Shown here: positions 12,339 to 25,606 of the stretch, piece after piece
Position numbering within the stretch: the first letter of the stretch is position 1
Layout of the letters: every line of letters starts with the position of its first letter
Source of the DNA: Solea solea
Taxonomy: Eukaryota; Chordata; Actinopteri; Pleuronectiformes; Soleidae
Length of the DNA stretch: 64,000 nucleotides
Assembly: GCF_958295425.1 (NCBI RefSeq)
Contig: NC_081134.1
Coordinates: 3,025,840 to 3,089,839, forward strand
Direction of reading: 5' to 3'
Made by a program: the position numbers and the translations under genes
Notes under the pieces: model-generated
Told to the model about the DNA's origin: nothing
The model's input: only the letters and a program-made list of their open reading frames with translations
Database searches by the model: none

Positions 12339-12938
12339 TCAGGGCCACCAATGCAGTGGATTCTACTGCTAAAAATAAACCTAGACATTCACTGTCAGGA
12401 CTTCACAGTCACATGTTTAGACTCTCACAAACTTAAAATGTGTGCTCTGCCAAGAGTAATGAAGTACTCCCTCAACGGCTGCCTGACTACATGTGACAAT
12501 CTACCTGTGTCTGCCCCTCACAGCTCTGTGTTTCCTGGACGCAGTTGGGGCAAGTGACACTTTGGTAAAAGACAGAAAACTTCCCAAAGTACTTTTGTAA
12601 AAAAAAAAAAACTTGGAAATGTCAAGTAAGTAAGGGTCCATTTGAACTGCTGTGGGATCCTGAATAATGTTTTTGGTAAAACCTTTTGTTTTTGTTCTTG
12701 TGTGAATAAGGTCTATTACAGCAGCTTTACTCACGCCATACTTGAGCATCACAAACTGAACTCAACTCATTGACCGCTTGCTCCTCTTGTTTAGTGACAG
12801 AATTCCAGGTCAAATTCCAGAGATCACAGAAAACAACAAAGCTGCCAAGGCCCTCTTTGAATAAAGAATAGCACAAACAGGTTAAACAGCTTAAAGTGCA
12901 GCAATCTCAAACAGATGAGTTTTGAGTGTGGATTTAAT
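12339..12938. other. Spacer without recognised gene
   Basis: No exon, RNA gene or structured repeat is recognised. An A-run lies at 12599-12611. Confidence 0.5.
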
Positions 12939-13480
12939 GTGAATTGATATTTCTTAATTTAGGTAGTAATGAGTTCCAGTAGACGGACGGAGGGGACAGA
13001 CAAGTGGTGGAGGGAGAAACAGAGCAATTGAAAAACCAGACAATCAGGATTTTACTTGTGCCAGTCAGTAAGGGTGGAGAGTGGAAGTTTGGAAGTGGGT
13101 TTAATGGTGAGGTAGAGCTGGGTGTCATCCGTGTAGCAGTGGATGTCAATGTTATATTTGTGTAAGATTATTGCCAAGGGGAAGGAGGTAAATTATGCAG
13201 AAGAGGGTCCCCAGGATTCAGCCCGGGGACACAACTGAACTAACAGTGGAAGGCTGGGATGATAGGATTTAAACCAGTCCAGTGGGGTGTGAGTGATTCC
13301 AGCGAAAGATAACCTTTTGAGGAGAGTGATGTGACCGCACTCAGGTCAAGGAGGATGAGAATAGTGAGTAGACCAGAATCGGCTGCCATTAGGAGGTCGT
13401 CTGTGATTTTTACGGGTGCAGTTTCTGTGCTATGGAGGGGGCGGAAACCAGACTGGAACTTTTCACTTCCTTCCTTGTGT
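12939..13480 (-). mobile_element. Decayed L2-type LINE reverse transcriptase fragment
   Basis: Minus-strand translation, with frameshifts, gives successive LINE RT features: a segment ending [10 protein letters not shown] (motif A region, from about 13400 downward), a damaged motif B near 13220, then NIDIHCYTDDTQLYLTIKP with the YxDD catalytic motif at about 13080-13150. Stops and frame changes make it non-functional. The order and wording are typical of fish L2-like LINEs. No 3' end was found. Confidence 0.82.
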
Positions 13481-14235
13481 TGATGTTATGCCCCAGACTA
13501 GGGGGCCTAGGACAGAACAAGATAAGGCCTCATCTTCCCCAGGTCCCAAGTGACCACAAAAACGATTTTAATTGTATATTCAGAAAAAGAATGATTTATT
13601 TACCAAAAGTAGGTTTAAATGACAAAATTAGATGAACTGAGGTATAGGCTTCAGGGTGGACTAAGGCCAAAATAACAAACAAAAAAAGTCCCTGTCTAGA
13701 AAATAATAAACCTTACCAACTTTAAGGAAACTAAATGACAGAAAACTTACCTCCCAAACTAAACTAAAACCAAAACTGACAGTCCACCCCTACTGCTCGA
13801 ACTAGAACTAAACTACACAAAGGGTCTACAAAGCTGATGTGTGACCGGTTGGGAGAGGAGGCGGATGAGGAAAAGTGCGTGCTGACGTCCACCATATCGG
13901 CTCCTTATGTGGTGGTGGAGTACAGCCAATCAAGAGCCAGGGCCCAGAACCACTCCACCAATCCTGGAATGGCTATGGCACACACCTATTTGCCTAGGAG
14001 ATTGAAGGAAGAAAAAAACACAGGGCACACACAGCAGTTTGACTGAAAATAACGACTGCAGAAGTCACTCATCATGACAGTTGATGATTTCATGGTTTGT
14101 CAAAATGATATTTGCGGTCATCAGACCGGTTTTTGCACATACAAGAGTCATTAGTGATCACACTCACACTGCTCTGTCTCTGCACATCACAGCACAGCAC
14201 AGCCGTGAGCTCCTGCAGTAAGCAGGTTCAGTAAG
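13481..14235. other. Upstream region of SLC6 copy 2
   Basis: No coding exon is recognised. The promoter of the second transporter should lie here, but I see no clear TATA box. The last 40 bases before the ATG may be its 5' leader. Confidence 0.4.
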
Positions 14236-17200
14236 ATGAACCGGGAAATCAGGAAACGAGAACATCAGGGACCGGTTGGAGACAGAGGACAGTGGACCAG
14301 TAAAACTGAATATATTCTAGTGGTTGCTGGAAATGTGGTCGGTTTGGGCAACGTGTGGAGATTTCCTTACCTCTGCTACAAGAATGGAGGAGGTGAACAA
14401 TGTACATTGCAAAATGTTTTGAAGAGAGGTGAGTGACCTAAGACTCAATATCCACATATTTCTGTATAGGAGCCTTCCTGGTGCCGTATTGTCTGTTAGC
14501 TGTGGTGGTTGGAATTCCTCTGTTCCTGCTGGAGACTGCAATGGGTCAGTACACACAGGAAGGATTTATCACCAGTTGGAAAAAACTGTGCCCACTGGCA
14601 CAAGGTGAGTTGATGCTTTTTTTTATTTTTAAAATGCCCATAGTTTGGCTTCCAATAAAAAGAAAAAAACAATCAGTGAGTGTTCCATATGAAATTGATA
14701 GGGACAGGCAACCAGCATGAAGATTGCAATTTTCCTGATGTGCCTATGTTCACATTAAAAGTTTGAAGTGAATAATATCAGAATTAATTTTATAATCGTT
14801 TAATGTGACTCAGTTCAGACATTTGTGTTAAAGATATTGTCTGTGCAGTGGCATGGGGAAGAGTAAGAAGGAGTATTAGGGTCAGAAAAAAAAAAAAACT
14901 GGCATCATCTGAATCTGTTTTTATTTGCTTTTCAATTCAATTCAATTCAAAGTGTTTATTGTCATATGCACAGTAAAGAAACACGTTTCCCTGTACAATG
15001 AAATTCTTACTTTGCTGTCCACTCAAAAACACCAGCATAAAGTAAAAAAAAGAAATTCTTTTGTAAAATAGTAGAAATATACATAAGGAAAATATAAATA
15101 TAAATATTACCAAAAAAACTAAATATATATATATATGCATGAAATAAGTGTAAACTGGTTGTGCAATTCGATGCTGTGCAAACAGATTTAACAGATTTAA
15201 AGTGACATGTGTCAGGTTTAAAGTGACGGTAACAGATTAAGTGACAGTGTAACCAGGTGACAAGATTATTGTAGTCCTGTTCAGCTGTTAAGGATTCTGA
15301 TGGCAGTGGGGTAAAAAGAGTTCCTTTATACCAATTTGCCAACTGTTCCACCTCTAAATGTGTGAAAGCTTTTCTGTGTTTCTGTGTTTTTTAATGCACA
15401 CATTGAACATGCAAATACAAATAATAAAAATAGGCTGATGGAAACCCGTCGCCATTGATGTGATTTACCTTCAATTTTACATTCCAGGGATCGGATATGG
15501 ATATTTCATGATGAAAGTTTATGACTTCAGCTACATATTAGTCCAGGTGTGGGCTATCTTCTACCTGGTGTTCTCTTTCCAGTCTGAACTGCCATGGGCC
15601 AACTGTGACAACACCTGGAACACAGGTGGTTCATTCAGAATGCAGATTTTTACGGCACATATTTGTCACGTGTAATGTTTTGTAATCACGTCTTTCTTCT
15701 CACACACAGCTGATTGTCTTGGTCTTTTTAATTCATCTAACCTGACAGTGAGTCAGACCAACGCCACCTCTGCTGCAACTGAGTTCTGGGAGTGAGTCTT
15801 TAACGTCTGCATTCATGTTCAGCACTTGAACTTAAACGTTATTTCTGGGAAGAATAAACATTTGCCCTCGCCTTAGGTGAAAATTTACATATGTACATAG
15901 AACATCTGTATGTAGCATCAAAGCAGTTGGAAAACAGTTTTAAAAAAGCATGATAATTCTGATGTTCTGTGGTTTTAAACGAATGCCCTCCTCAGACGCC
16001 GGGTGTTGGCCATGTCTGGAGGTATTGAAGAGCTGGGCAGTGTTCGGTGGGAGCTGGCTCTGTGTCTACTGGCCAGCTGGGTCGGCTGCTATTTCTGTAT
16101 TTGGAAAGGAGTCCGATCTTCTGGGAAGGTGAGTGGATATTTGTTTCAGCGTTTTAAAAAAATCCCTTCAAATATTATTAAACATTTAAAAAATAAATAA
16201 CTCTTTTGTACTTAGGTGGCATACTTTACAGCCACGTTCCCTTATGCGATGCTGCTGATACTCCTCATCAGAGGCCTAACTCTGCCTGGAGCCTGGGATG
16301 GCATTTATTTTTACCTGTATCCAGAGTTGGAGAAGCTGGCTGACCTGGAGGTGACGTATTTGACACTAACTTTAGAACTATTTTGGGACGTACTGGAGAT
16401 GAAAATACTGGAAAATATAGCATGTGGTGTCTTATTTACATGATGTTAGTTTGGAATTGCAATACCCTTATATGGGGGGGCAAATCAGGCAGTAATTAAT
16501 CCAGCTCGTTCAAAACGCTGCTGCTCACCTACTGACTCGGACTCGGAGGCATGAGCACATTAGGCCAATTCTGTCTTCCCTGCACTGGCTCCCTGTGCGC
16601 TACCAGATTGACATTAAAATTACTTTATTTACTTTTAAATGCCTTCATAATCTTGCCCCTCCCTATCTTTGTGATCTGCTCCAGCCTTGTGTTCCCTCAC
16701 TGTCACTAAATCTGCAGATCAGCGCCTCTTAATTGTCCCAAAAACAAGGCTGAAGCTTAGAGGAGACCAAGCTTTCTCTGTTTTCACTCCTAAATTGTGG
16801 AATGAGCTCCCACTCCACATTAGGCAGACTTAAATCTCATTTAAAAACACATTATTTTCTTTTCACCCAGTTTGAGTTCTGTTTTATGTCTGTGTTTTTA
16901 TTATCTTTTTCTAAATGCTTATTTTATTGTATTTTATGTGTGACTTGTGTATTGTTAATCTTTTTAGTATTGTTGGTTCTGTATCTTGTGTACTACACTT
17001 TGGTCCACCCTGTGGATTCCTATATCTACCTTTTTTGACAGATCAGCTCCAAAACTGACCTCATATAATAAACAAAGGTATTTCCACAGGTATTTATGAG
17101 AGTTGAAATGCTTCTGTCATTACAGGTCTGGTTAGAGGCGGGTTCTCAAATATTTTTCTCCTACAGCCTGACTATTGGGACACTGAATGTTTTAGGCAGC

Positions 17201-20200
17201 TATTGTGAGTACAACAACAACTGTTACAAGTAAGTGAAAGTTAAGTATGACATTACAATGAAAAGTTACCACACACACACACACGTATATAATGAAACTT
17301 GCAGCCTTTTTTTGTCCTTTTCAAAGGGATTTAACCTCTGCTCAAAAAAACACCAGTATCTTTGATTTTATCAGCTTTATTCTGAACAAAGGCATACAAA
17401 ACTAGAGAAAGCACTCAGAGAGCACTAACCAATATGACACGTTCCGTGTGTTATTAGCAATTTGCGTAAGTCCGACTAAAACATGACTGTGATTATTGTC
17501 AATTGAATTTCTCAAAGTTGGACGAACAAACCCCCGATAATGAGATAATGTGAATGGGAGTTGAGTTGCTCCTGCATCCGCAGTCCCACCACAGTCGGAC
17601 TCCAGCCAATATTTTAGACTGATATGAACAATCGAAATGTGAAAATAAAAAATAAAATGTCTCTCGTCTGTGTGTGACACACTGACCTTTAGGGACTGCT
17701 TTTGGCTGTGTCTGCTGAACAGCGCCACCAGTTTTGTCGCCGGATTCGTCGTCTTCTCCGTTCTTGGATTCATGGCTCAGAAACAGGGTGTGAGCGTCAG
17801 AAATGTGACCGAGTCAGGTACAAGTGACCTAACCTTTTGGCAGCACCTGTTTTGAAAAGACAGAGAGAGCATTGATGATCTGCTTGTGGAATGTTTTATT
17901 GGCAGGTCCTGGTTTGGCATTCATCGCTTACCCTCAAGCAACAGCAATGATGCCTCTGCCACAGCTCTGGACCATCTGTTTCTTCCTGATGCTCATTCTT
18001 TTGACGGTCGACACACATGTAAGACCGATGATTGACCAACCACATAAGAGGTAGATGCAGCAAACACAGTCTCAGCTCATTTCATTCCTCCTCTCAGTTT
18101 GTGACGGTCGAGAGCGTCATCACCTCCGTGAGCGACTTGTATCCGAAGCTGTTTCACGCGCCGGGACGACACGAGATCTTCGTCTTTGTCGTCTGTGCCT
18201 CGTTTTTTCTCCTTCATCTGACCTTGGTCACTGAGGTACAGAAAACACTGACCTTCACCCTGAGAACACAGAGCATTTAGGCTGCTTCCCCCCCCCCATA
18301 TGCTAAAACATTATACTTTATACATTATACAGAGGCTATAGGAATGTGCAGTTTACAGTGTCTTATATTATATTTGATATAAATGAATGAACTGATGATT
18401 TCTTTTTCATTTTCACCAACTATATAAACACACCTTCTTTTTTATGTTTACATTGGATTGAATCTGTTTGATTTAACTTACTGTCACATACACAAAAACA
18501 GATATTAAATAGTTCTCAAAGCTTTAAATTGTAAAAACATTCATTGACACTGTAGACTTGAAGAAATACATTATAAGAGTGTCTAAAAAATAATTTATAA
18601 AATTTCCATTTTCACTGATGTTAAGGCATGCCATTCTGCAAAAGTCTTTAATCAGTCTATGTATGCCACTGAAAAATAGATAATTAAAAACATTTATAAA
18701 TAAAGAGGCCATTTACCAAGGATCTGTGCTACGTGAGCGCTAAGGTTTAAAACACAAAAGCAGATTGGGTTTGTGTAATGTTGTGAAGGTTGATTACGTG
18801 TGTCTTTTCCAGGGAGGCATTTATGTCTTCCAGCTGATTGACTATTATGGTTGTACCAGAGCCTGTCAGGACTTCATGGCTGTATGCCAGTGTGTGGCCA
18901 TAGCCTGGATCTTTGGTGAGTAAAAAATCATTTACCAGTTGACTCAATTGTGATTTTATTATTCTATTACTTTTAGTCAGAGTCAAATAAATTTAAGAGG
19001 TGAAATGGAATCTATCCAAAATATAGGATATAATAAAGGAAAAACAAAGTTTGATATCCATGTCAAGAGATAAAATGTGTCATTTGAGATTTAAGTTAAT
19101 GGGATGAAAATGTTTTTGGCTGCACATTTTTTCCCTTGGCTCACAAACATCATCATAACATCCATTTAAAAAACACACAATATTTCACCCCGTTAACTTC
19201 ACAGGTGTACAGGACGTGACGGGAAAAACACAAAAATTAAGCCATAAACTCACAATAACATGCCGAACTTTAGTGAATCAAGACTACATAGTGCCTGCTT
19301 CATGTAATCATTGAAATAACAGTTTCCATTATTGGCTCCATTGTTTTCTATGAATGTTGCAGTTTATGAAATGGTCTATACCCGTGCTTCTCAAACTTTT
19401 TAGCTCTTGAAGTAACAGCATTATCGCCAATGTTAAAATACAGTGGTGTAAATAGGTTGAGCAAAGTAAATAAATGTAACCCGTGAGTTTCTGCGTTGTG
19501 TTGTATCGAGCGAGGCACACATAGGAGTTGACTTCTGGAAGATTTATTCCCCTTTTCAAAGGAAACAGAACGTCCACAATGTACAGTTATCTCACTCAAG
19601 CTCCATAAATTCAAAACTATTTATGAATACATGTGGAAATTATCAAATGTAAATGAAGCACAAAACAGCCTCAAAGAGATTAGTTCAATAAAAACAGTAA
19701 ATAAAATATATACATCAGTAAATAACAAAAATATATTGTATATTTTTATAAGGGTCACAGTGCAGTCCTTTTTTTTCCTCTCCCTCCAATCAAATAATTA
19801 TATATATATATATTTAATTTTTTTATTATTATTTTTTTTTTTTTTTACAATGAGCTATAACAAAAACCTCATAACAGACATACCTTTTCAAAGGAAACAG
19901 GCGGAACACACCCACATATCAATCATACAGCGGCATTCAAGACGTCAACACAGGCACGCAGCGGTGTTTTTAACCCCTGCGCAAACTCACGGGGACAGGA
20001 AACCCCGTAATAACTGCCGCTAGCATTAAGCTAATTCACGCAAGCTAATTTTTAACACATTTTTAACTTACCTGCACAACGGGAATTTAACCCGCATGCT
20101 TATTAACAGCACGTCACAAAGCAGTGTACATTATGATAGACTTTCAGGTTTAAGAGCGACAAACAAAAAGCTTGTAAAAAATCAAAGGGAGAGAGAGAGA

Positions 20201-21097
20201 TGTAAACATAACTTTTTAGCTCCAAGCGTCAAGACACACACAATGTGTAACGCCAAATTACTCCCCAGGGAAACAAAAAGGTATGGTATGGAAAATAATA
20301 ATGTGGAACCTATTTACAATAGAAAACAATTTTGGGGGGAGTTCAGAAAATGATGTGAATAGATGACCAAAATAAAAATAAAATAAACCTCATGCCTCAT
20401 TTCTTGGTCACTCACTGCATGTTTATCAGTCTAAAATGACATGAATCTGATGTTTCATCAGGTGGTGACCACTTTTGTAACATCATCAAGGACATGACGG
20501 GACAGAGGCCTTGTCTTCTGTTTAAAGTGTGTTGGAAATACATCGTCCCTCTGCTGTCGCTGGTGAGACAAAGAGACAAAAGCCTCCTTCCCTCAACTGT
20601 TTAACGTGCTTTATTGACCAGTTTCTTTACTAAGTGCATTTAAAAGTGTCTTTGCAGTACAATTAATTTGATTTTTTGTACACTTTTGTGTTTCTCATCT
20701 TCACAGGTTTCCTTTTTCTTGTACCTGGTCGACTACAAACACCTGAAGATTAACGATCACTACATCTACCCCGACTGGGCGTACGCGCTGGGATGGACCA
20801 TGACTCTGTCCTCTGTCCTCATGGTGCCACTTTGGGCAGGTGGACAGATGTGTCTGACAAAGGGAACCTTTGTACAGGTTAGCGTTGATTTAGATTTGGT
20901 TCATGCAAGGAAAAATAACTGCACTAAATCACTCCACAAATATATCTTTACATAAACACCTGTTTTTTTTTCCCCTTTCCGTTCAGCGTCTGTCCATCCT
21001 TTGTCGTCCTGTGAAACCTCCAGCCCGTCATACAGAAAACTGCAAACTGGACGAGGAGGCGACAGTTGAACTTAATATGACCTGTGAAGCTACATGA
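14236..21097 (+). CDS. SLC6 sodium/chloride-dependent transporter, tandem copy 2 (GABA/betaine/taurine-like)
   Basis: Fourteen coding exons join into 581 aa: 14236-14392, 14470-14604, 15488-15625, 15710-15791, 15996-16128, 16216-16350, 17126-17229, 17693-17817, 17906-18018, 18098-18235, 18813-18915, 20462-20562, 20707-20877, 20987-21097. Exon lengths equal those of copy 1 except exon 4 (82 against 97 bp, five codons shorter in extracellular loop 2) and the last exon. Helix 1 reads [20 protein letters not shown]. Tyr113, Gln268/Ser272 and Asn304/Ser308 keep the substrate and chloride sites, and helix 6 has the usual QIFFS that copy 1 has lost. VDTH at 371-374 and Asn33 are shared with copy 1. 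Loop 2 has three N-glycosylation sequons and the Cys pair. Introns hold several LINE pieces. It is an intact, recent-looking tandem duplicate whose substrate is not decided by sequence alone. Confidence 0.94.
14937..15345 (-). mobile_element. LINE 3'-end fragment in SLC6 copy 2 intron 2
   Basis: On the minus strand the sequence ends in a short UTR with ATGACAATAAACACTTTG followed by a GAATT tandem tail (plus strand 14934-14950). This is the usual 3' end of 5'-truncated fish LINEs. No RT motif is retained. Its tail differs from that of the 45-49 kb LINE, so it is another family. Confidence 0.7.
16498..17037 (+). mobile_element. L2-type LINE ORF2 C-terminus in SLC6 copy 2 intron 6
   Basis: Plus-strand translation gives, with one or more frame changes, [18 protein letters not shown], then [10 protein letters not shown], then [20 protein letters not shown]. 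That series is characteristic of the region after the RT core in L2-like fish LINEs. The 3' UTR probably runs to about 17037. The copy is 5'-truncated and dead, and lies in the same orientation as the host gene. Confidence 0.85.
19384..20390. mobile_element. Possible hAT-like element in SLC6 copy 2 intron 11
   Basis: The left edge GTGCTTCTCAAACTTTTTAGC resembles the terminal inverted repeat of hAT/Charlie-type elements. I could not find a matching inverted right end, so the extent is a guess. Inside, TTTTCAAAGGAAACAG occurs twice (19554-19569 and about 19887-19902). This large intron (18916-20461) has no other recognised content. Confidence 0.35.
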
Positions 21098-21353
21098 ACA
21101 CACCCTCAAATACTGCACATTTATATCTGCTGTCTTATTTTATATTTTGGTTTGAAACGTGTCGATTGTCCATATTTTTTGGTTTAAAGGAATGTAAGTC
21201 TGGATGTAAAAAAAACAGATCAGTATCCCGTTAGAACGTCAAAGTTTATCGTTTCACATCATAACATGATCATTTGGTTTAAACATGATTCTTTCACGTT
21301 ACAATTTAAAATCCTATTTTAAAAGTGATGCATTTCACGTTAGAGCATCAAAA

Positions 21354-21577
21354 CAGGGTTCCCACGCATTGGTTGACATCAAATTTAAGGATTTTCAAGG
21401 ACTTTCCAGGACCAATTCCCTCAAATCCAAAGAGCGAATGTACTGATGCAGCTTAAGACTGGACAACTTCATTCAATTCGTCCACTTCCTTCCAACAAAA
21501 TTCAAGTGCAAGGGCCTTGAATTTATTTTTTCAGATTTACAAACGTTCAAGGATTTCAAGGACCCGTGGGAACCCCG
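21354..21577. mobile_element. Short inverted-repeat MITE (GGGTTCCCACG ends)
   Basis: The left end CAGGGTTCCCACG and the right end CGTGGGAACCCCG are inverted copies, with internal TTCAAGGACTTTCCAGGAC. A 224-bp element without coding capacity and with such ends is a typical fish non-autonomous DNA transposon, probably hAT-like. It lies between the convergent 3' ends of SLC6 copy 2 and pold3. Confidence 0.75.
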
Positions 21578-21770
21578 TACAGAGTTTATTGTAAACGCTA
21601 TAACATGAGGTTTATTACATAAGCTTGTGAAACACATCACGTGATATTGATCTTTTTTTAGTTTGCCGTAGGATGTATGACACAAAAACAAAACGAGATG
21701 TAACATCAAATATTACACATCACAGTATTACAATTCTTAAACAAAGGCGCAAATACAGTTTTCAATAATG

Positions 21771-21776
21771 TTTATT
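21771..21776 (-). terminator. pold3: pold3 polyadenylation signal (AATAAA)
   Basis: On the minus strand AATAAA lies 108 bases past the pold3 stop codon at 21884-21886 and is the first canonical signal there. It implies a short 3' UTR that does not reach the SLC6 copy 2 stop. Confidence 0.7.
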
Positions 21777-21883
21777 GAGTGTCCATATTTTCGAGTGCTT
21801 GGGAAATTAAAATGTTTGCCATCATGAAGTGTTTGTTTCATTTTAGAGTCAGTTAAGAAGTTGGTCGTCTCAGTCGTGTTCTC

Positions 21884-24800
21884 TCATTTCTTCTGGAAAA
21901 ATCCCATAATGGACGCTTGTTTAGTCCCTTTATTTGCACTTGCTGTTTTCTTCTGACCTTTCTTCTCGTCCTCTTTTTTACTCGCTGTTAATTTAGCGGG
22001 GAAGGGATTCTTCGGCGCTTGTTTGACCGGAACATCTTCTTCTGCCTCGGAGTATGACTCGCTCTCGTAGCCTTTCTCTGTCACTGTGGGTGGAAATGAC
22101 AAACAAATGAAATGGAAATGAAAATGAAAGCTGGTGAGAACGTGACTGTAGTCTGTGGAGCTGTCATACAATTCTCATTCACACAAAACCATACAAGAGC
22201 TGAAAATACACACAAATTATAAAGAAAATGAAGTTGATTAAAGTCATCAAAACTTCATTAAAGTTGTAAAATGTTCCTGAATTTTCTTTTGATAAAGTTT
22301 CCATTTCCGTCTAATTTTCATACCAATGCAGCCTTCGTCGTCCAAAAAGGTCCGAGATTTCAGGACTCGTCTCCTTTTCCTCGTCTTCATCACAGGGAGA
22401 CTCGGCTGCAAAAACCCCCACAAATGTTAAATCAGCGAATTAACTTTTAATACATGAAAAAAATATATAATTTACAGTTATAACATCAGCACCACAATAC
22501 TGAGTACTTACATGTGAATGTGAAACAGGTTCGATCTCTTTCTTAGGTTGAGGTAATGACTCTTTTATTTCCATCTGCTGTGGAGAATCTGGAATGACTG
22601 CACACGTGAAAAAATTATAGATTATCTGAAAATTATTTTTATTGGGTGTAATGACATTACAAAAGAGACCATGTTGAAAAAAGGTACTTTCAGGACTCAG
22701 TTCTTCAATACAGGCTTCAAAGATGTTCAATGAGTAAAAAGAAGAAGAACAAAGTGAAAGTAAAGCACTCACCATCTTCATCGCTGCTGTCTGGTTCTGG
22801 TTTCTTAATCCTTCGCCTCTTTTTCTTCTCCATTTTTTCCTCCTCGCTGTCAGAATCTTCAATTCGCTTGGTTTTGCTTTAACAATTGTTGAACATTTGA
22901 CAATTCAATTATTTTTGCCTGCAATGAATCAAGTTCCTCCTTAAACACCTTTGTTATGACACTTATGGTCATTACAGAGGAGGATTAGGGCCACATATTT
23001 TTTTGGAAACAAAAAAAAAAAAAAGAAAAAACAGAATTCTAACTTAAATCTCAGAATTCTGGACTTTTTATTTATTTTGTTTCCAAAATCATTTTCACAT
23101 GTGGCCCTAATACTCTTCCATACATAATAACACACAAGCCACAAAGGTGTTGATTGGGAAGGATCACTTTGAACCAAATTATTCAAATAAATATTATAAA
23201 ATTGAACACACACACGCACCTCCTGGAATCTTTCTTGGTGTTTTTTGTCGATTGCCCTGCAGCAGCTTCTTGTTTCTCTTCAGGCGGTGAACTGGGACGT
23301 TGTTGTGTTGCTGTGCTCGATGACTGAGCTGCTGCTGCTGCCGTTTCTTCCTCTTTAACACTTTTGTCAGGTTTTTCTGCAGAATATTTTTTATAATTTT
23401 TCAATGCAGTCAGTCAACATGACCATATGGTTACCACATACTACTACTGTGTTCCTAATTACATACCTTTTTCAACACAAATTAATATTTTAAATTGTCA
23501 CCAGGCGCGACTCTGCTGGTTGCAAAAAGAACTCAGTTCGATTGTTAGTCGATGAGAAAATTTGCTTCTACTTCTCACTTGGTCTTCTTCAGCAGAAAAT
23601 GGTGTCAATTTTGTATATTTTGTTCCCATTTTTGAGGAAAAGTTTGTATAGCAAATATCAGTGGACACCAGTGTGACTGACAGCTGGTATCGTCCAATAG
23701 GAGCCTAGTTTTCATGAAAAGTTGATATCTGCAGATTTTTTAGCAGCCGACTGATAAATCTGTGTAGCACTGATAAAAAAATGGAATATTACTCACTTGC
23801 TTTTTGAGTCCCAAAGAAGTTTGTCATTGGACTGGCTTTTACAGCTGGTTTGCTTTTGGGGACATCAACCTAAAAATAAATTCAAATCACAACAGTAAAA
23901 ATCTACTTACATCCTTTCACTGGTTAAACATAATGGATTTTTTTTGTAAGGAGAAGAGGAAAAGGAAAAAAAGGAAGAGGCTGTAACAACAAAACAGATG
24001 CAAACAGCTGTAAAACATGACATCTGACGAGACAGAGAGATAGAGAGACGTACCACAGGTGCATCTGCTTCTTCTTTCTGTTTTGACTTGACCTCTCTGC
24101 TGCTGTCCTGGTTCTTAGAAGCAGTTTTATTCGCAAACATTCCCATGATGCCTTTTTGCTGCTTGGCGGGTGGTTTGGAAGTGAGAGGAGCTTCCCCGTT
24201 CATGCTGGATTTTTTCACTGCAGGCTCTGGTGTGGGAGCCCGTGGTGTTTGTCTCGTCTGCTGCAGCTCCACAGGCGACAGTGGCACCGCACTGGTGCAG
24301 CGGATCGCACTGTATCTGCAAAGGAAGCGGAAACTTTTAAAGTAAATATCGGACGTGCCACAATTCAAACTAAGACTTTTAAGGGTGTTTTTGTCTCCCC
24401 TGATTGGTCATGCAAAAATATCAATTAAAGGAGTATGCAACGTTAAAAAAAAAATACATTTGGTTTTATTGTGCACAACATGATAACTGACAACCATTTC
24501 CAATAGCCCGTTAGAACAGGTTTTAGTTTAGTCAGCATTCTTCAGTTCCGAACAGCATCCATAGGGACACAAATCTACTAATCTCTACTAAAACACTAAT
24601 CTCCTTTTCATTAGCTTCATTTTTGGAAGCATAATCTGGCATAATTTCACCAAGATGCACATTCATCTTGCAGCCGTGAATGTTTTTAGATAACCTAAAA
24701 ACTTGGGACACCACTCTTTTTTTTTTCTGTTACATCCTTTAATTAATTTTATTTGAAAATGACAGTTGTTTATTTGCCAGTGAGTTTGGGAGAGAAGTAA

Positions 24801-25564
24801 AACAAACCTAAAAAGTTACATCTTCACTGATCTCCACTGTGCTGTCGTTTTCTTTGTACTTATTAAATAATACTTATTTCTGGTGCATTTCTGACATCAC
24901 ATTTCATGCATGGACAAAAACAAACAAAAACACTCTCGCATGATAGTTCTCTGAGGACAGTTAGTCTTCTCAACAAGGCTTTTCAAGTGAAATATTCGCA
25001 GGACTGGCATTTGTCAATATGGCAAAGGGAGCCTCCCCCCAAACAATCTATTCAACATACCTGCTGCAGTTTTTAAGATTGTCTCTCACAGCATCATAGT
25101 CAACACTGTAGAGAGGACTGCTGTCTTTCAGCAAAGCTTTCTGGACACTGTAGACATGGACGCTAACGATCAAACTCATCTTAGCTTTGAAATCTGCAAA
25201 GTAAAACAAACAAAATGTATTAGCCGTGGAATAAACCCCACCCAAAAGAGTAATAAATACATTCTCTGGGACACAATTTTTACTGACCCTCCAGTTGTTC
25301 TTCTCTGACAACAGACACCTTGTGGCTCTGAAAAGCAAAAAAAGGCAATACATTTAATTAAACGGAGGTTTCACGAGTACAAAAAGATGCAAACGACGAC
25401 AAATGTGACTCACTGTTTGGCCATTGTCCACCATCTTCCCCGACACAAGGTAAGTGGCATGAAGCTGACCCGAACTTTCCTTCCTCTTGTGATCCAGGTA
25501 GTGGAAGAGCATCCTGAAGATGAGACACTCACCGAATCATGTTTGTGACATTTAACTGGACTCC

Positions 25565-25606
<42 letters not shown>

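Noticed and set aside
17402..17773. 123-codon minus-strand frame
   Set aside because: It overlaps SLC6 copy 2 exon 8 in antisense and has no family resemblance.
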